In this document: piece by piece, positions 1-7,451 of the stretch
How the letters are laid out: each line of letters starts with the position of its first letter
How positions within the stretch are numbered: position 1 is the stretch's first letter
DNA from: Chloroflexota bacterium
Lineage (GTDB): Bacteria > Chloroflexota > Anaerolineae > Aggregatilineales > Phototrophicaceae
Assembly (NCBI GenBank): GCA_010092805.1
Contig: JAADYY010000144.1
Coordinates: forward strand, 1 to 19,625
Direction: 5' to 3'
Length of the DNA: 19,625 nt
Notes under the pieces: generated by a model
The model's database searches: none
Told to the model about the DNA's origin: nothing
What the model saw: only the letters and a program-made list of their open reading frames with translations
Position numbers and translations under genes: made by a program

Positions 1-659
1 GAGCGCGTCGTCGCTTGCAGCCACCCCGCAAGATGCGTCCGGTTCAGCCCCATGACATTCGCCATGCTGATCACCAGCAGCAGTGCATACAGTGTGACCG
101 CCACCGACCAACTGAGCGAGTTTTCAACAATGGCGCTCAACGCCCAGCCAACCTGCCCGCCACCCTGCCCCAGAAATGCCGCTGTGCGCGGGTCGCTGCC
201 GGAAACAGCCAGATGCAGCAGCGCCAGAATCGACAGAAACGCGATCTCCAGCGCCAGAATCCGGCGGGTGGGGAAACGGATTACGATCCCCAGTTTGGGC
301 AGCAAAATGATCACCCCCAGCGCGAAGATTCCCAAACAGATAACCGCGCTGCCGTAACCGAACAAGCTCGTGAGCGCGTTGGCCCAGGCCGTCGAGATCG
401 TCGCGTCGGCGGAAATGTTTAACAGGGATAACCCCGACACGATCCCGAACACGATCAGCAGGATCGCCGCGATCTCGTCGCCCCAGGGCGGGATGCTGTC
501 GAACAACTGCTCCCAGAATTCGGGCCGGATCGGATATTTTTCAGCAGGTTCCGCCTGCGTTTCGGCGGGCGGCTGCGCTTCCGCCTGCGCCTGCGCTTTG
601 GGGGGGCTGGTTTTTTTGGCAGCGGCGGGTTTCGTTTCGGCTGGTTTTTGTCGCGCCAC
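1..659 (-). CDS. ftsK: FtsK/SpoIIIE-type DNA translocase, N-terminal membrane part (partial)
   Basis: The minus-strand reading frame opens at GTG 659 and runs off the left edge, giving 219 residues. Residues 1-40 are a Lys/Ala/Pro/Gln-rich cytosolic tail. Four hydrophobic segments follow, at about 62-80, 98-121, 133-152 and 181-204, the layout of the FtsK 4TM domain that anchors the septal DNA pump. The start is chosen from GGAG ten bases upstream and an in-frame stop (TGA) a few codons before it. The motor and gamma domains that would prove the call lie outside the window. In the family, the protein moves chromosome DNA through the closing septum. The identification rests on four-helix topology plus the low-complexity tail, so another four-helix protein is possible. 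Confidence 0.72.
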   Translation of the reverse strand, partial: MARQKPAETKPAAAKKTSPPKAQAQAEAQPPAETQAEPAEKYPIRPEFWEQLFDSIPPWGDEIAAILLIVFGIVSGLSLLNISADATISTAWANALTSLFGYGSAVICLGIFALGVIILLPKLGIVIRFPTRRILALEIAFLSILALLHLAVSGSDPRTAAFLGQGGGQVGWALSAIVENSLSWSVAVTLYALLLVISMANVMGLNRTHLAGWLQATTR

Positions 660-831
660 GCGGCAAACGCTCCACGTAATCGATCAACTTGGCGTCAGAA
701 TTGTGCGTCATCAGCAATCATCACGAGAATGATAACATATGCGGCTGGCAGGGGCAGCAGGTGATCGGCGGTTGAGTACGCGCTTGCTGCGGCGTCCGCC
801 GATGATCCGTTCGGGAGCAGAGTCACAAGAA

Positions 832-848
832 GCCAGCATTGTGCTGGC
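832..848 (-). terminator. Hairpin after the S1-domain gene, probable terminator
   Basis: A perfect 7-bp stem (GCCAGCA/TGCTGGC) with a 3-base loop lies 47 bases after the S1 gene stop. Read on the minus strand it is followed by TTCTTGTGAC, which is only moderately U-rich. It is probably an intrinsic terminator separating the S1 gene from ftsK. Confidence 0.5.
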
Positions 849-894
849 CTCTCATGGGTTCACCCTGACGACGATACGCTATCTCTTGCCGGTG

Positions 895-1881
895 TTAGGT
901 CAGGGCGCGCAGGCTCAACCCCAGGCGGCGCGCGTGCCCGTCAATGCTGAGGATGCGCGCGCAAATGTGCTGCCCCTCACAGACGACATTGCGCGGGTGC
1001 AGGAAGTGCCCTTCTGCCAGTTCGGAAACGTGGATTAGCCCTTCCAACCCTTCCTCAATCCGCGCGAACGCCCCGAAATCGACGACGTTGGTGATCATCC
1101 CCTCGACCATCTCGCCGATCTGGTAGCGCTGGCCGACGGTCTCCCAGGGATCTGGGTGCATCCGCTTGAGACTGAGCGCGATGCGCCCCGCAAGCGGGTT
1201 GACATCTAAGACATGCACAGTCACCCACTCGCCGCGCTGGAGAATGTCCGCCGGGTGCCCGACGCGCCCCCAGCTCAGCTCGCTAATGTGAATCAGGCCC
1301 TCAACCCCCCCCAGGTCAACGAAAGCACCGAAATCACAAATGTTGGTGACCTGCCCGCTCACGACATCGCTGGGGCGCAGCCGCGTCAGAAGGTCGGCGC
1401 GTTCACCCGGTTCTGCCTGTGCGGCTCTTTCGGAGAAGATCAACCGGTTCTGATCTTCGTTGAGTTCAATCACACGGAGATCGAGCTGTTGCCCCACGCG
1501 ATTCGCCAGATGATTACGGCGGTGGATGGTACTGGCAACCGCCGGAAAATCGATAAGCTGGCTCGCGGGCACAAAGCCGCGCAGCGAACGCCACTCCACC
1601 AGCAACCCGCCGCGATTGTAGCCGATGATCGTCAACGCGATTGCGGTGTCCGACTCCATGATGTGGGCGATGTCGTCCCAATCGGATCTCTGAACGATTG
1701 GGGCCGCATTGTCGGCCACCGCGTCAACACCGCTGCCGTAATCGGCCTCAGTCGGCTCATCAAACAGGTCAGTGGGTGCTGGCTCGGCGAATTCCCCCTC
1801 GTTGAGCAGCGCAACCCAGTAACCTTCATCGAGCGGTGGTGGTGGTGCCACATAATCACGGCGCTGAACTTGTGTACTCAT
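895..1881 (-). CDS. S1 RNA-binding domain protein (ribosomal protein S1-like, three repeats)
   Basis: The protein has 328 residues from ATG 1881 (a GTG at 1884 is also possible). AAAGGG lies 9 bases before this ATG. An acidic, Pro-rich N-terminal stretch of about 65 residues is followed by three S1 (OB-fold) repeats at about 70-153, 172-242 and 256-328. Repeats two and three are canonical, with VxGxVTNICDFGAFVDLGGVEGLIHISELSW and a matching VVDFGAFARIEEGLEGLIHVSEL unit split across their strands; repeat one is divergent. Such proteins bind single-stranded mRNA and, as ribosomal protein S1, help load it on the 30S subunit. Bacterial S1 often has four to six repeats, so this is a short version. 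It could be the genuine rpsA product or a general S1-domain RNA-binding protein. It has its own candidate promoter and a downstream hairpin, so it is probably transcribed alone. Confidence 0.88.
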   Translation of the reverse strand: MSTQVQRRDYVAPPPPLDEGYWVALLNEGEFAEPAPTDLFDEPTEADYGSGVDAVADNAAPIVQRSDWDDIAHIMESDTAIALTIIGYNRGGLLVEWRSLRGFVPASQLIDFPAVASTIHRRNHLANRVGQQLDLRVIELNEDQNRLIFSERAAQAEPGERADLLTRLRPSDVVSGQVTNICDFGAFVDLGGVEGLIHISELSWGRVGHPADILQRGEWVTVHVLDVNPLAGRIALSLKRMHPDPWETVGQRYQIGEMVEGMITNVVDFGAFARIEEGLEGLIHVSELAEGHFLHPRNVVCEGQHICARILSIDGHARRLGLSLRALT

Positions 1882-1960
1882 CACCTCATTCCCTTTACAT
1901 TACAATACAATTTTACGGGTCATCTACGCTGATGACGACATCAGGTGCAATCCCAAAAGT

Positions 1961-1990
1961 AGTATAGCATTCTGGTTAGATGCAGCACAA
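1961..1990 (-). promoter_or_regulatory. Candidate sigma-70 promoter for the S1-domain gene
   Basis: On the minus strand, TTGTGC (1990-1985) and TATACT (1966-1961) are separated by 18 bases. The -10 is strong (5 of 6) and the -35 weak (3 of 6). Transcription would start near 1954, leaving a leader of about 70 bases. The rest of the 1882-2041 gap shows nothing else clear. Confidence 0.5.
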
Positions 1991-2041
1991 CCGCCGAATG
2001 CATAGACGGTTAATTCGTCATGGAACAAAGTGACATTTGGA

Positions 2042-3991
2042 TTAGGAACGGTCGTCGCTGCCGTTTTCCCAGTCGATGAGGGTGTGGGCGACTGCCCGGA
2101 TGGCGATACGCTGCTTGCGGTACAGATCCGGCTCGCTGAGGGCTAACCGGGTCGCGACTTCGCGGACTTTGGCTTTCTGGATGAAACGCAAATCGAGGAT
2201 GTTGTACAGCGTCCATTCGGGACTCATGTATTTGCGCTCGCCCTCCGGCTTCTGCGCCTCAATCGCCGCCGTGAGCACCGCTCGTAGTGCTTTGACCGCG
2301 TTGTTGTCGTGGTCGGGCATCTGCCCCTGCACCGCCCTGAGTTCAAGCAGACGGCTGCTGGTGAGGCCGGGGCCACCCCAGTAATGCCGCAGCGCCGCCC
2401 GCACCTGATCGGTGAACTGGTCTTCGTCTTCGACCGCCGGCTTGGGGAGCGGCGTGCGCGGTGGGCTGTACTCTAATTCAGCCGCACGGCTGCGCGTGAT
2501 GTTGATCTGTGGCAGCAGCCCTTCCAGCGCCGCGAAGATCTCGCCCTGAAGGGTCATATCATCGAGCGCGCGGGCGGCCCGCCGCGACAGTTTGCCGAAC
2601 ATCTCCAGCTCATCCGTTGTGAGATCGACTTGTGCGGCGCGCGCCTGAATGCCCATGAAGCCGATCAAACGCGCCGTGCCGTTGACATTGCGCTGGCTGT
2701 ACAGCGGCGCGATCCAGTACGAATGCCAGGTCTGCAAAGCGAGGGTGGTTCTCTTCGCGGGATCAACGAGCAGCCCGGTGACCGTCGCAAATTCGTCCTT
2801 GAGCAGTTCACCCGTTGGGCGGGTTGGCCCCACCGCGCCGATCAATTCCGGTTCACCATCGTTGAGATTGACCACAAACGCTGTATTCACCCGCAGGTAA
2901 TCGCAGGTCGCCTCGAGCACAGTGTTCATGAGCTGCTGCAAGTCACGGCGGGTGAGCACTCGTTCGCTCAGGTGGCGCAACTTGTCGAGCTGATCATCGT
3001 CTTCATCAGCGTAAACGAGCCGCTTTTCCAGAAATGGCAGCCCAATCGCGATTCCCCACTGCCACAGCAGCACCACCGCCACCACCGCAAACGGCATAAA
3101 GCTTTCGCCCGCCAGCCCGATGATCCGCGTCGCCGAGTTGGTGAACAGGATGGTCACCAGCGCCAGCAACCCCGTCGCCGGGCCGCGCAGCAGAAAGCTG
3201 AGCAGTTCCGTCTTGACGACACGATCCGGAATGCGCGACCCAAAGAACGACAAAGGATACGCCAGGAACAACAGCATCAGAATCACGAAGATGTTGGCGA
3301 GGTTGACCACGAACAGCCCCAACAGCGAATACTGATCGCCGGGGCCGAGTAATACCGAAAAGGGAAAAAGCCCAATGGCCGGGGTCAGAAAAGCAATTTG
3401 CAAGTAGCCCATGCGGCGGCGGGTGCTCCGCGTGAGGCAGCGTAGGCGCGCGCGCTGCACATTGATGAAAGCCGCCAGCGTGACGATCACAAAGTAGATG
3501 GTGTAAATGGGAAAGATTGGCCCACCGCGCAAACTCAGCAGGACCCCCTGGCCGCTGAAGACCTCCGGGATTTCGGCAGACACCGGCACTGGCTGGATCA
3601 GCACATCGGTGAACGCCGCCAGAATCAGAAACTGCGCCGCAATGATATACAGGATGCGAATCACACGGCGGCGGCGACCGCGCGAGGGCAGGCCCGTTGT
3701 TGCCAGCAGCGCATCGGAGAGATGGTAGAGCGCGACGGGAATAAACGCGATCCCCAGCCATTGGAAACGCAGCAGCGCCTCGAACGTCGCCCGCCCTGGC
3801 CCTAACGAGATGAGCACATCAGCGACATAACCGACCATCACACAACCCAGCACAACCGCCGATGTGCGCGCCACCCAGTTGTCATAGTTGCGGGTGAGGT
3901 TGTATAGCAGCAGCGAGGCGGCCACCACAACGATGGCCGTCGCCAACGTCTCATTGGTCAGTTCGAGAAACGTCACGAGCAACGCATCCAC
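2042..3991 (-). CDS. Membrane receptor: 7TM-like region, GAF domain and C-terminal HTH-like segment, no kinase
   Basis: The protein has 649 residues from GTG 3991, with AAGGAG nine bases upstream. Residues 1-320 hold about nine hydrophobic segments; the first seven (about 14-245) resemble the 7TM region found at the N-terminus of Chloroflexota histidine kinases. A linker rich in Asp (328-334) leads to a GAF-like domain (about 345-480). No histidine kinase H-box, N-box or G-box follows, nor GGDEF or a PP2C motif. Instead residues 525-640 are helical and end in a segment (609-638, KVREVATRLALSEPDLYRKQ...) spaced like a sigma region 4-type helix-turn-helix. The protein may therefore sense a signal at the membrane and pass it to DNA or a partner directly. 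It is the last gene of the rpoD operon, 33 bases after the GNAT gene. Topology and GAF are fairly clear; the DNA-binding role is inference. Confidence 0.75.
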   Translation of the reverse strand: MDALLVTFLELTNETLATAIVVVAASLLLYNLTRNYDNWVARTSAVVLGCVMVGYVADVLISLGPGRATFEALLRFQWLGIAFIPVALYHLSDALLATTGLPSRGRRRRVIRILYIIAAQFLILAAFTDVLIQPVPVSAEIPEVFSGQGVLLSLRGGPIFPIYTIYFVIVTLAAFINVQRARLRCLTRSTRRRMGYLQIAFLTPAIGLFPFSVLLGPGDQYSLLGLFVVNLANIFVILMLLFLAYPLSFFGSRIPDRVVKTELLSFLLRGPATGLLALVTILFTNSATRIIGLAGESFMPFAVVAVVLLWQWGIAIGLPFLEKRLVYADEDDDQLDKLRHLSERVLTRRDLQQLMNTVLEATCDYLRVNTAFVVNLNDGEPELIGAVGPTRPTGELLKDEFATVTGLLVDPAKRTTLALQTWHSYWIAPLYSQRNVNGTARLIGFMGIQARAAQVDLTTDELEMFGKLSRRAARALDDMTLQGEIFAALEGLLPQINITRSRAAELEYSPPRTPLPKPAVEDEDQFTDQVRAALRHYWGGPGLTSSRLLELRAVQGQMPDHDNNAVKALRAVLTAAIEAQKPEGERKYMSPEWTLYNILDLRFIQKAKVREVATRLALSEPDLYRKQRIAIRAVAHTLIDWENGSDDRS

Positions 3992-4024
3992 AAAAAGCCG
4001 CTCCTTCGGGTGACTGTGCGGTAC

Positions 4025-4588
4025 TTAGCGCAGCGATTGGCTGAAAAACACTGCAATATCTTGGTTCGGAAAATAACGATCATTAAAGCCGCAGTAAACA
4101 AAGCCCATCTGCCGGCAAAAACTGATGCCGGGATAATTTTTCGTCTGCGTCTCGATCATCAGGCGCGTGAGGGCGCGCTCCCTGGCCCACTGCCCGGCGA
4201 TCAACACCAGCCGCCGCCCAACACCATTCAGGCGATGTTCCCGCGCCACGACCACGTCCGTGATCAACCCAATGCGGCGGAGGTCATCCGCCTGCATCGT
4301 CAGGTATCCGAGCAGCTCCGATTCGTCGCGCCGCGTCGCGATCAAAAAACACTGGCTCGCCGGGACAGCGGCCTGCAAACGCACTGCATCCGCCGGGTAG
4401 ATGGTCTCCAGCAGGCGCGGCAGCCGCTCCAGCTTGAAGCTGATCTCCCAGTGATCAGGCTCTTCCTGCGCAATTTGCATCTGCCAGACATGTTGAGTCG
4501 TGTAAGTGTGGTCGAGCGCCAGGCAGGCGTCGATGTCGCGGGCCAAGCCGTCACGGATGCGGTAATTGAGCGGCGCGGAGGTACTCAT
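4025..4588 (-). CDS. GNAT-family N-acetyltransferase
   Basis: The protein has 187 residues from ATG 4588, with GAGG five bases upstream. It shows the Gcn5-related fold: beta-4 ending in ITDVVVAREH (about 109-118) followed by the acetyl-CoA pyrophosphate loop R119-L-N-G-V-G124, then a helix. The C-terminal LMIETQTKNYPGISFCRQMGF (143-163), split here only as a motif note, matches the usual asparagine, helix and beta-6/7 region of the family. Enzymes of this type move an acetyl group from acetyl-CoA to an amine on a small molecule or protein; the substrate cannot be read from the sequence. The gene lies between the LiaF-like gene (70-base gap) and the 7TM-GAF gene (33-base gap), so it is probably co-transcribed with rpoD. 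Confidence 0.85.
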   Translation of the reverse strand: MSTSAPLNYRIRDGLARDIDACLALDHTYTTQHVWQMQIAQEEPDHWEISFKLERLPRLLETIYPADAVRLQAAVPASQCFLIATRRDESELLGYLTMQADDLRRIGLITDVVVAREHRLNGVGRRLVLIAGQWARERALTRLMIETQTKNYPGISFCRQMGFVYCGFNDRYFPNQDIAVFFSQSLR

Positions 4589-4658
4589 GACAACCTCATC
4601 ACAAGCGAGGACTCAAGCAGCGTGCGTTAACGACGCAGGGGGCAGCGTAAACACCAGC

Positions 4659-5444
4659 TCAAGCGAAGTAGGCATCCCCGAAAGTGCCGCGTACATGGAT
4701 CTCGACGGGCGTGTGATCGGCGGTGGTGTCGCGGGTGACGTACAAGTCGGGGGCGATTTGCTCATAGCGGTTGGTATCGGCGTGCACACGGAACAGTGAT
4801 GCGCCCTGCGTGTGGATATGGGCGCTGCATCCGGGCGGCGTCAGCACATGGATGTTGCCCAACGCCGAGCGCAGGTACAGCGGCTCGAAGGCTTCTTGCG
4901 GGCAGGTCAGTTGAATATCACCGAAGCCTGTGCCAACGACCGCCGTCTGCACGATCAGGCCGCTGAGATCGAGCTGCACCTGACCGAGATGGGTGCTGAT
5001 ATACACACTCCAGGGCAAATCCTGCGCCAGCCCCACTTCCCAATCGGCGAACGCGAACCAGGGCGTCACCGCGCGGTCCATGCGCAAGTGCGCCAACGTA
5101 TCTTCGACGTTCAACTGCGGGCGAGATCCGGCGGCGTACTGCCCAGCGATCAAGCGGCCTTCGCGCTGCAAGGCACGCGCCCGCACATCGATTTCGCCAG
5201 CGCCAATCTCCAGGGTTGCCGCCTCGACGCTGCCCCGCGTGATCCCGAAAGTGCGGGCTTCGGCGTTCGGCACGAAATCGCCGCGCAGCACAATCCACGC
5301 GCCCAGCACGACCAGCAGCAGCGGCCACCAACTCCCCGCATCGAAATCTGCGAGCAGCAGGTAATTGTCCAACAAAAGCAGAGTCCCCAGTGCAATGAGC
5401 ACCAGGGACCAGAACCACTCGAAACGCGATCCTCTTGAGCGCAC
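4659..5444 (-). CDS. LiaF-like membrane protein with cell-envelope beta domain
   Basis: The protein has 261 residues from GTG 5444. Two hydrophobic segments near the N-terminus (about 12-31 and 39-54, FWSLVLIALGTLLLLDNY and WWPLLLVVLGAWIVL) match the LiaI/LiaF-type DUF5668 hairpin. After them a beta-rich domain (about 70-258) with repeated short strands such as TLEIGAGEIDVRA and FGDIQLTC resembles the toast-rack/LiaF C-terminal region. LiaF-type proteins in Gram-positives damp a two-component response to envelope damage; no liaRS pair is present here. The start codon is 5 bases after the rpoD stop, and GAGG at the rpoD 3' end serves as its Shine-Dalgarno, so translation is probably coupled to rpoD. 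The family call is good; the role in this organism is unknown. Confidence 0.75.
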   Translation of the reverse strand: MRSRGSRFEWFWSLVLIALGTLLLLDNYLLLADFDAGSWWPLLLVVLGAWIVLRGDFVPNAEARTFGITRGSVEAATLEIGAGEIDVRARALQREGRLIAGQYAAGSRPQLNVEDTLAHLRMDRAVTPWFAFADWEVGLAQDLPWSVYISTHLGQVQLDLSGLIVQTAVVGTGFGDIQLTCPQEAFEPLYLRSALGNIHVLTPPGCSAHIHTQGASLFRVHADTNRYEQIAPDLYVTRDTTADHTPVEIHVRGTFGDAYFA

Positions 5445-5449
5445 GCGGA

Positions 5450-6709
5450 TTATTCCTCGTAGAGGTAGTCGCGTAGAATAACATGAGCCGACGACTGCCG
5501 CAGACGGTTGAGCGCCTGCGCCTCCAACTGCCGCACCCGTTCGCGCGTGACCCCAATGGCCTGACCGACTTCCTCCAGCGTATACACCCGGCCATCTTCC
5601 AGACCGTAGCGCAGCCGCAAAATCTGCGCCTCACGCGGTGGCAGTCGATCCAGCGCCAACTTCAACTGCTCGTGCAGCAAATTCGTCGCGACTTCCTCGG
5701 CGGGCGCGGGGCTGTTGATGTCCTCCACGAAATCACCGAAGGTCGAGTCGCCATCGTCATCAATCGGCGTCTCCAAGCTTACAGGCCGACGCGCGATCTC
5801 CAGCAGATTTTCTACCTTATCGGGCGTGGTTTCCATCCCGATAGCGAGTTCATCAATCGATGGGTCACGGCCCAACTCCTGCGTCAGGCGCAGTTGCACC
5901 CGCCGCATCCGGTTAAGCTGATCCCCCATGTGCACCGGCACCCGGATCGTGCGGCCCTGATCAGCCACCGCCCGGCTCACCGCCTGGCGAATCCACCAGG
6001 TGGCATAGGTGCTGAACTTGTGCCCGCGCTGATACTCAAACTTGTTCGTCGCGCGGATCAGGCCGATATTCCCCTCCTGGATCAGATCCAGGAAGGGCAC
6101 GCCGCGCCCGATATACTTCTTCGCCACACTAATCACGAGCCGGGCGTTAGCGCGCACCAGATGTTCCTGCGCCAGCTCACCGTCCGAGATAACGTCACGC
6201 AGCGTGTACACGTCATCCGGTGGCAGCGTCTCGCCCTTCGTTTCCAGGGTATGGGCCGCTTCCACCGCCGCTTCCATCCGCTTAGCGAGGTCAACCTCTT
6301 CCTGGGCCGTCAGCAGCGGCACCCGCCCAGCTTCCTTCAGATACAGACCGACGACATCATCGCTGTCGAGCGCTTGCTGGTAGCCAGCATCCTTGATTAA
6401 GTCGCTGTCCATCCAGACGATTTCGGTCTCGTCGTCCTCGCCGATTTCAGATTCGAAATCTAATTCCCTAGCATTACTGGAATTGCCCGCCGTGAACAGG
6501 GGCTCCTCAGTTTCCGCTTCGGCCCCTGGAACCACCTCGATGCCGCCATCGAGGAGTTCGTCAATTAGTTCCTCAAGCAAGGGCATGTCGCGCTCAGGGT
6601 CTGGCAGCATGGCGAGGATGTCGTCATAGCTGATGACGCCTTGTTGCTTATGCGCCTTGTTGATGAGTTGAGTACGAAGTTCGTCTTTCTGTGCCATCAC
6701 TGTGAGCAT
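5450..6709 (-). CDS. rpoD: RNA polymerase primary sigma factor (RpoD/SigA)
   Basis: The protein has 419 residues from ATG 6709; an internal ATG at 6697 (MAQKDEL) is an alternative, and neither has a clear Shine-Dalgarno. Region 1.1 is present (about 8-65), followed by an acidic linker (65-105). Region 1.2 is DDVVGLYLKEAGRVPLLT (117-134). Region 2 spans about 183-260, with the core-binding DLIQEGNIGLIRA, the melting segment FSTYATWWIRQA and the -10 reader. Region 3 is about 262-335. Region 4 (347-405) carries the HTH TLEEVGQAIGVTRERVRQLE that reads the -35 box. Presence of region 1.1 and all other regions fits a group 1 housekeeping sigma factor, though a group 2 paralogue is not excluded. It heads an operon with LiaF-like, GNAT and 7TM-GAF genes. 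Confidence 0.95.
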   Translation of the reverse strand: MLTVMAQKDELRTQLINKAHKQQGVISYDDILAMLPDPERDMPLLEELIDELLDGGIEVVPGAEAETEEPLFTAGNSSNARELDFESEIGEDDETEIVWMDSDLIKDAGYQQALDSDDVVGLYLKEAGRVPLLTAQEEVDLAKRMEAAVEAAHTLETKGETLPPDDVYTLRDVISDGELAQEHLVRANARLVISVAKKYIGRGVPFLDLIQEGNIGLIRATNKFEYQRGHKFSTYATWWIRQAVSRAVADQGRTIRVPVHMGDQLNRMRRVQLRLTQELGRDPSIDELAIGMETTPDKVENLLEIARRPVSLETPIDDDGDSTFGDFVEDINSPAPAEEVATNLLHEQLKLALDRLPPREAQILRLRYGLEDGRVYTLEEVGQAIGVTRERVRQLEAQALNRLRQSSAHVILRDYLYEE

Positions 6710-6735
6710 ACGTTACACCACACAAGCCTTGCTAT

Positions 6736-6766
6736 GTTATAGCAAACTACCTGACTACACCGTCAA
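6736..6766 (-). promoter_or_regulatory. Candidate rpoD promoter
   Basis: On the minus strand, TTGACG (6766-6761) and TATAAC (6741-6736) are each 5 of 6 to consensus. The spacing of 19 bases is long, but a TG one base before the -10 (TGCTATAAC) makes it an extended -10. The -10 sits inside a small inverted repeat, GCTAT-GTT-ATAGC (6731-6743). A start near 6729 would give a leader of about 20 bases. Confidence 0.65.
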
Positions 6767-6873
6767 GGACTATCTCACGTCGTCGGCTGAATTATGACGT
6801 AGGATCGGCTGACTAGCAATTCGAGGGTAGACGGTGGTTGTCGAGCGAGTGACTAACCGTCTCTATCCGCGCA

Positions 6874-6885
6874 AACGTATACGTT
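6874..6885. promoter_or_regulatory. 12-bp perfect palindrome upstream of rpoD
   Basis: AACGTATACGTT is a perfect palindrome. Its minus-strand flank GTAACGTAT recurs at the rpoD start (about 6707-6715), giving two copies of a 9-base word around the rpoD promoter. It may be an operator; no regulator is known. A second 10-bp palindrome, AATCGCGATT, lies at 6892-6901 beside the DUF4340 gene stop. Confidence 0.3.
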
Positions 6886-6905
6886 ACTGGAAATCGCGAT
6901 TCTTG

Positions 6906-7451
6906 TCAAGCAACTGGTGGCGTGTTGAGCTGCGCGATCAAATACGTGACTGCTTCCAGCCCCAACAAGTACATTTCCGGGCGGTCGTCAATTAGCGCGT
7001 AGAAGCCAGTTTCCGCCGGGGTACGGCGGCCCACCGCGATCACATGGGCACTACCATCCACCAGCAGCACCTCGATCAACATGATCGGCGTGGGCTGAAA
7101 CCCATAAGTTGCTAAATCAGCGTCCGCTTCAAGGTCGAACGTCCGCAAGTAGGGCAGCAGCACAATCGTCCGCGCGATGCTGACCGCTGCTTCTGTGTCC
7201 AATTCACCCTCGCTGCCCGGCGCAATCCAGTTACCCTCCGCGTCCCGGCTGATGATGAACGCCTGATCGCTTTCAGTATCTTGCAGCCGAATCGCCTGAA
7301 TATTGACCAGCGCGAGGTCTGGAAAGGTGCGAAAAAATGTCACCGGGCGCGTCGGTGGCGGCACCTCCTCAAGCTGCCGATTCTGCACCAGCAGCGCCGT
7401 CAGCAGCGCCACAAAGATGAGCGCAAAGATAAGCAGGGTACGCCGCCGCAT
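6906..7451 (-). CDS. DUF4340 domain protein of the Gld ABC cassette
   Basis: The protein has 181 residues from ATG 7451 (GTG 7454 is an alternative). GGAGG lies 8 bases upstream, and the ATG shares its A with the TGA of the upstream gldG (TGATG), so translation is coupled. One membrane segment (about 5-22) anchors an outside domain rich in short strands, with the ITR-like stretch VNIQAIRLQDTESDQAF and WIAPGSEGELDTEA typical of DUF4340. DUF4340 proteins are regular partners of GldG-like proteins; their biochemical role is not established. Many family members carry two or more repeats, whereas this is a short single-unit form. It is the last gene of its operon, 196 bases before the rpoD start region. 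Confidence 0.8.
   Translation of the reverse strand: MRRRTLLIFALIFVALLTALLVQNRQLEEVPPPTRPVTFFRTFPDLALVNIQAIRLQDTESDQAFIISRDAEGNWIAPGSEGELDTEAAVSIARTIVLLPYLRTFDLEADADLATYGFQPTPIMLIEVLLVDGSAHVIAVGRRTPAETGFYALIDDRPEMYLLGLEAVTYLIAQLNTPPVA

Noticed and set aside
52..732. Several plus-strand frames at the left edge
   Set aside because: They are antisense to the minus-strand FtsK-like frame, which explains the codon pattern and four hydrophobic segments.
4595..4640. TGCGT-TAACG-ACGCA inverted repeat between the GNAT and LiaF-like genes
   Set aside because: The stem is only 5 bp with no U-tract, too weak to call a terminator within the operon.
5483..6400. A 305-codon plus-strand frame
   Set aside because: It is antisense to rpoD, whose conserved regions are unambiguous.
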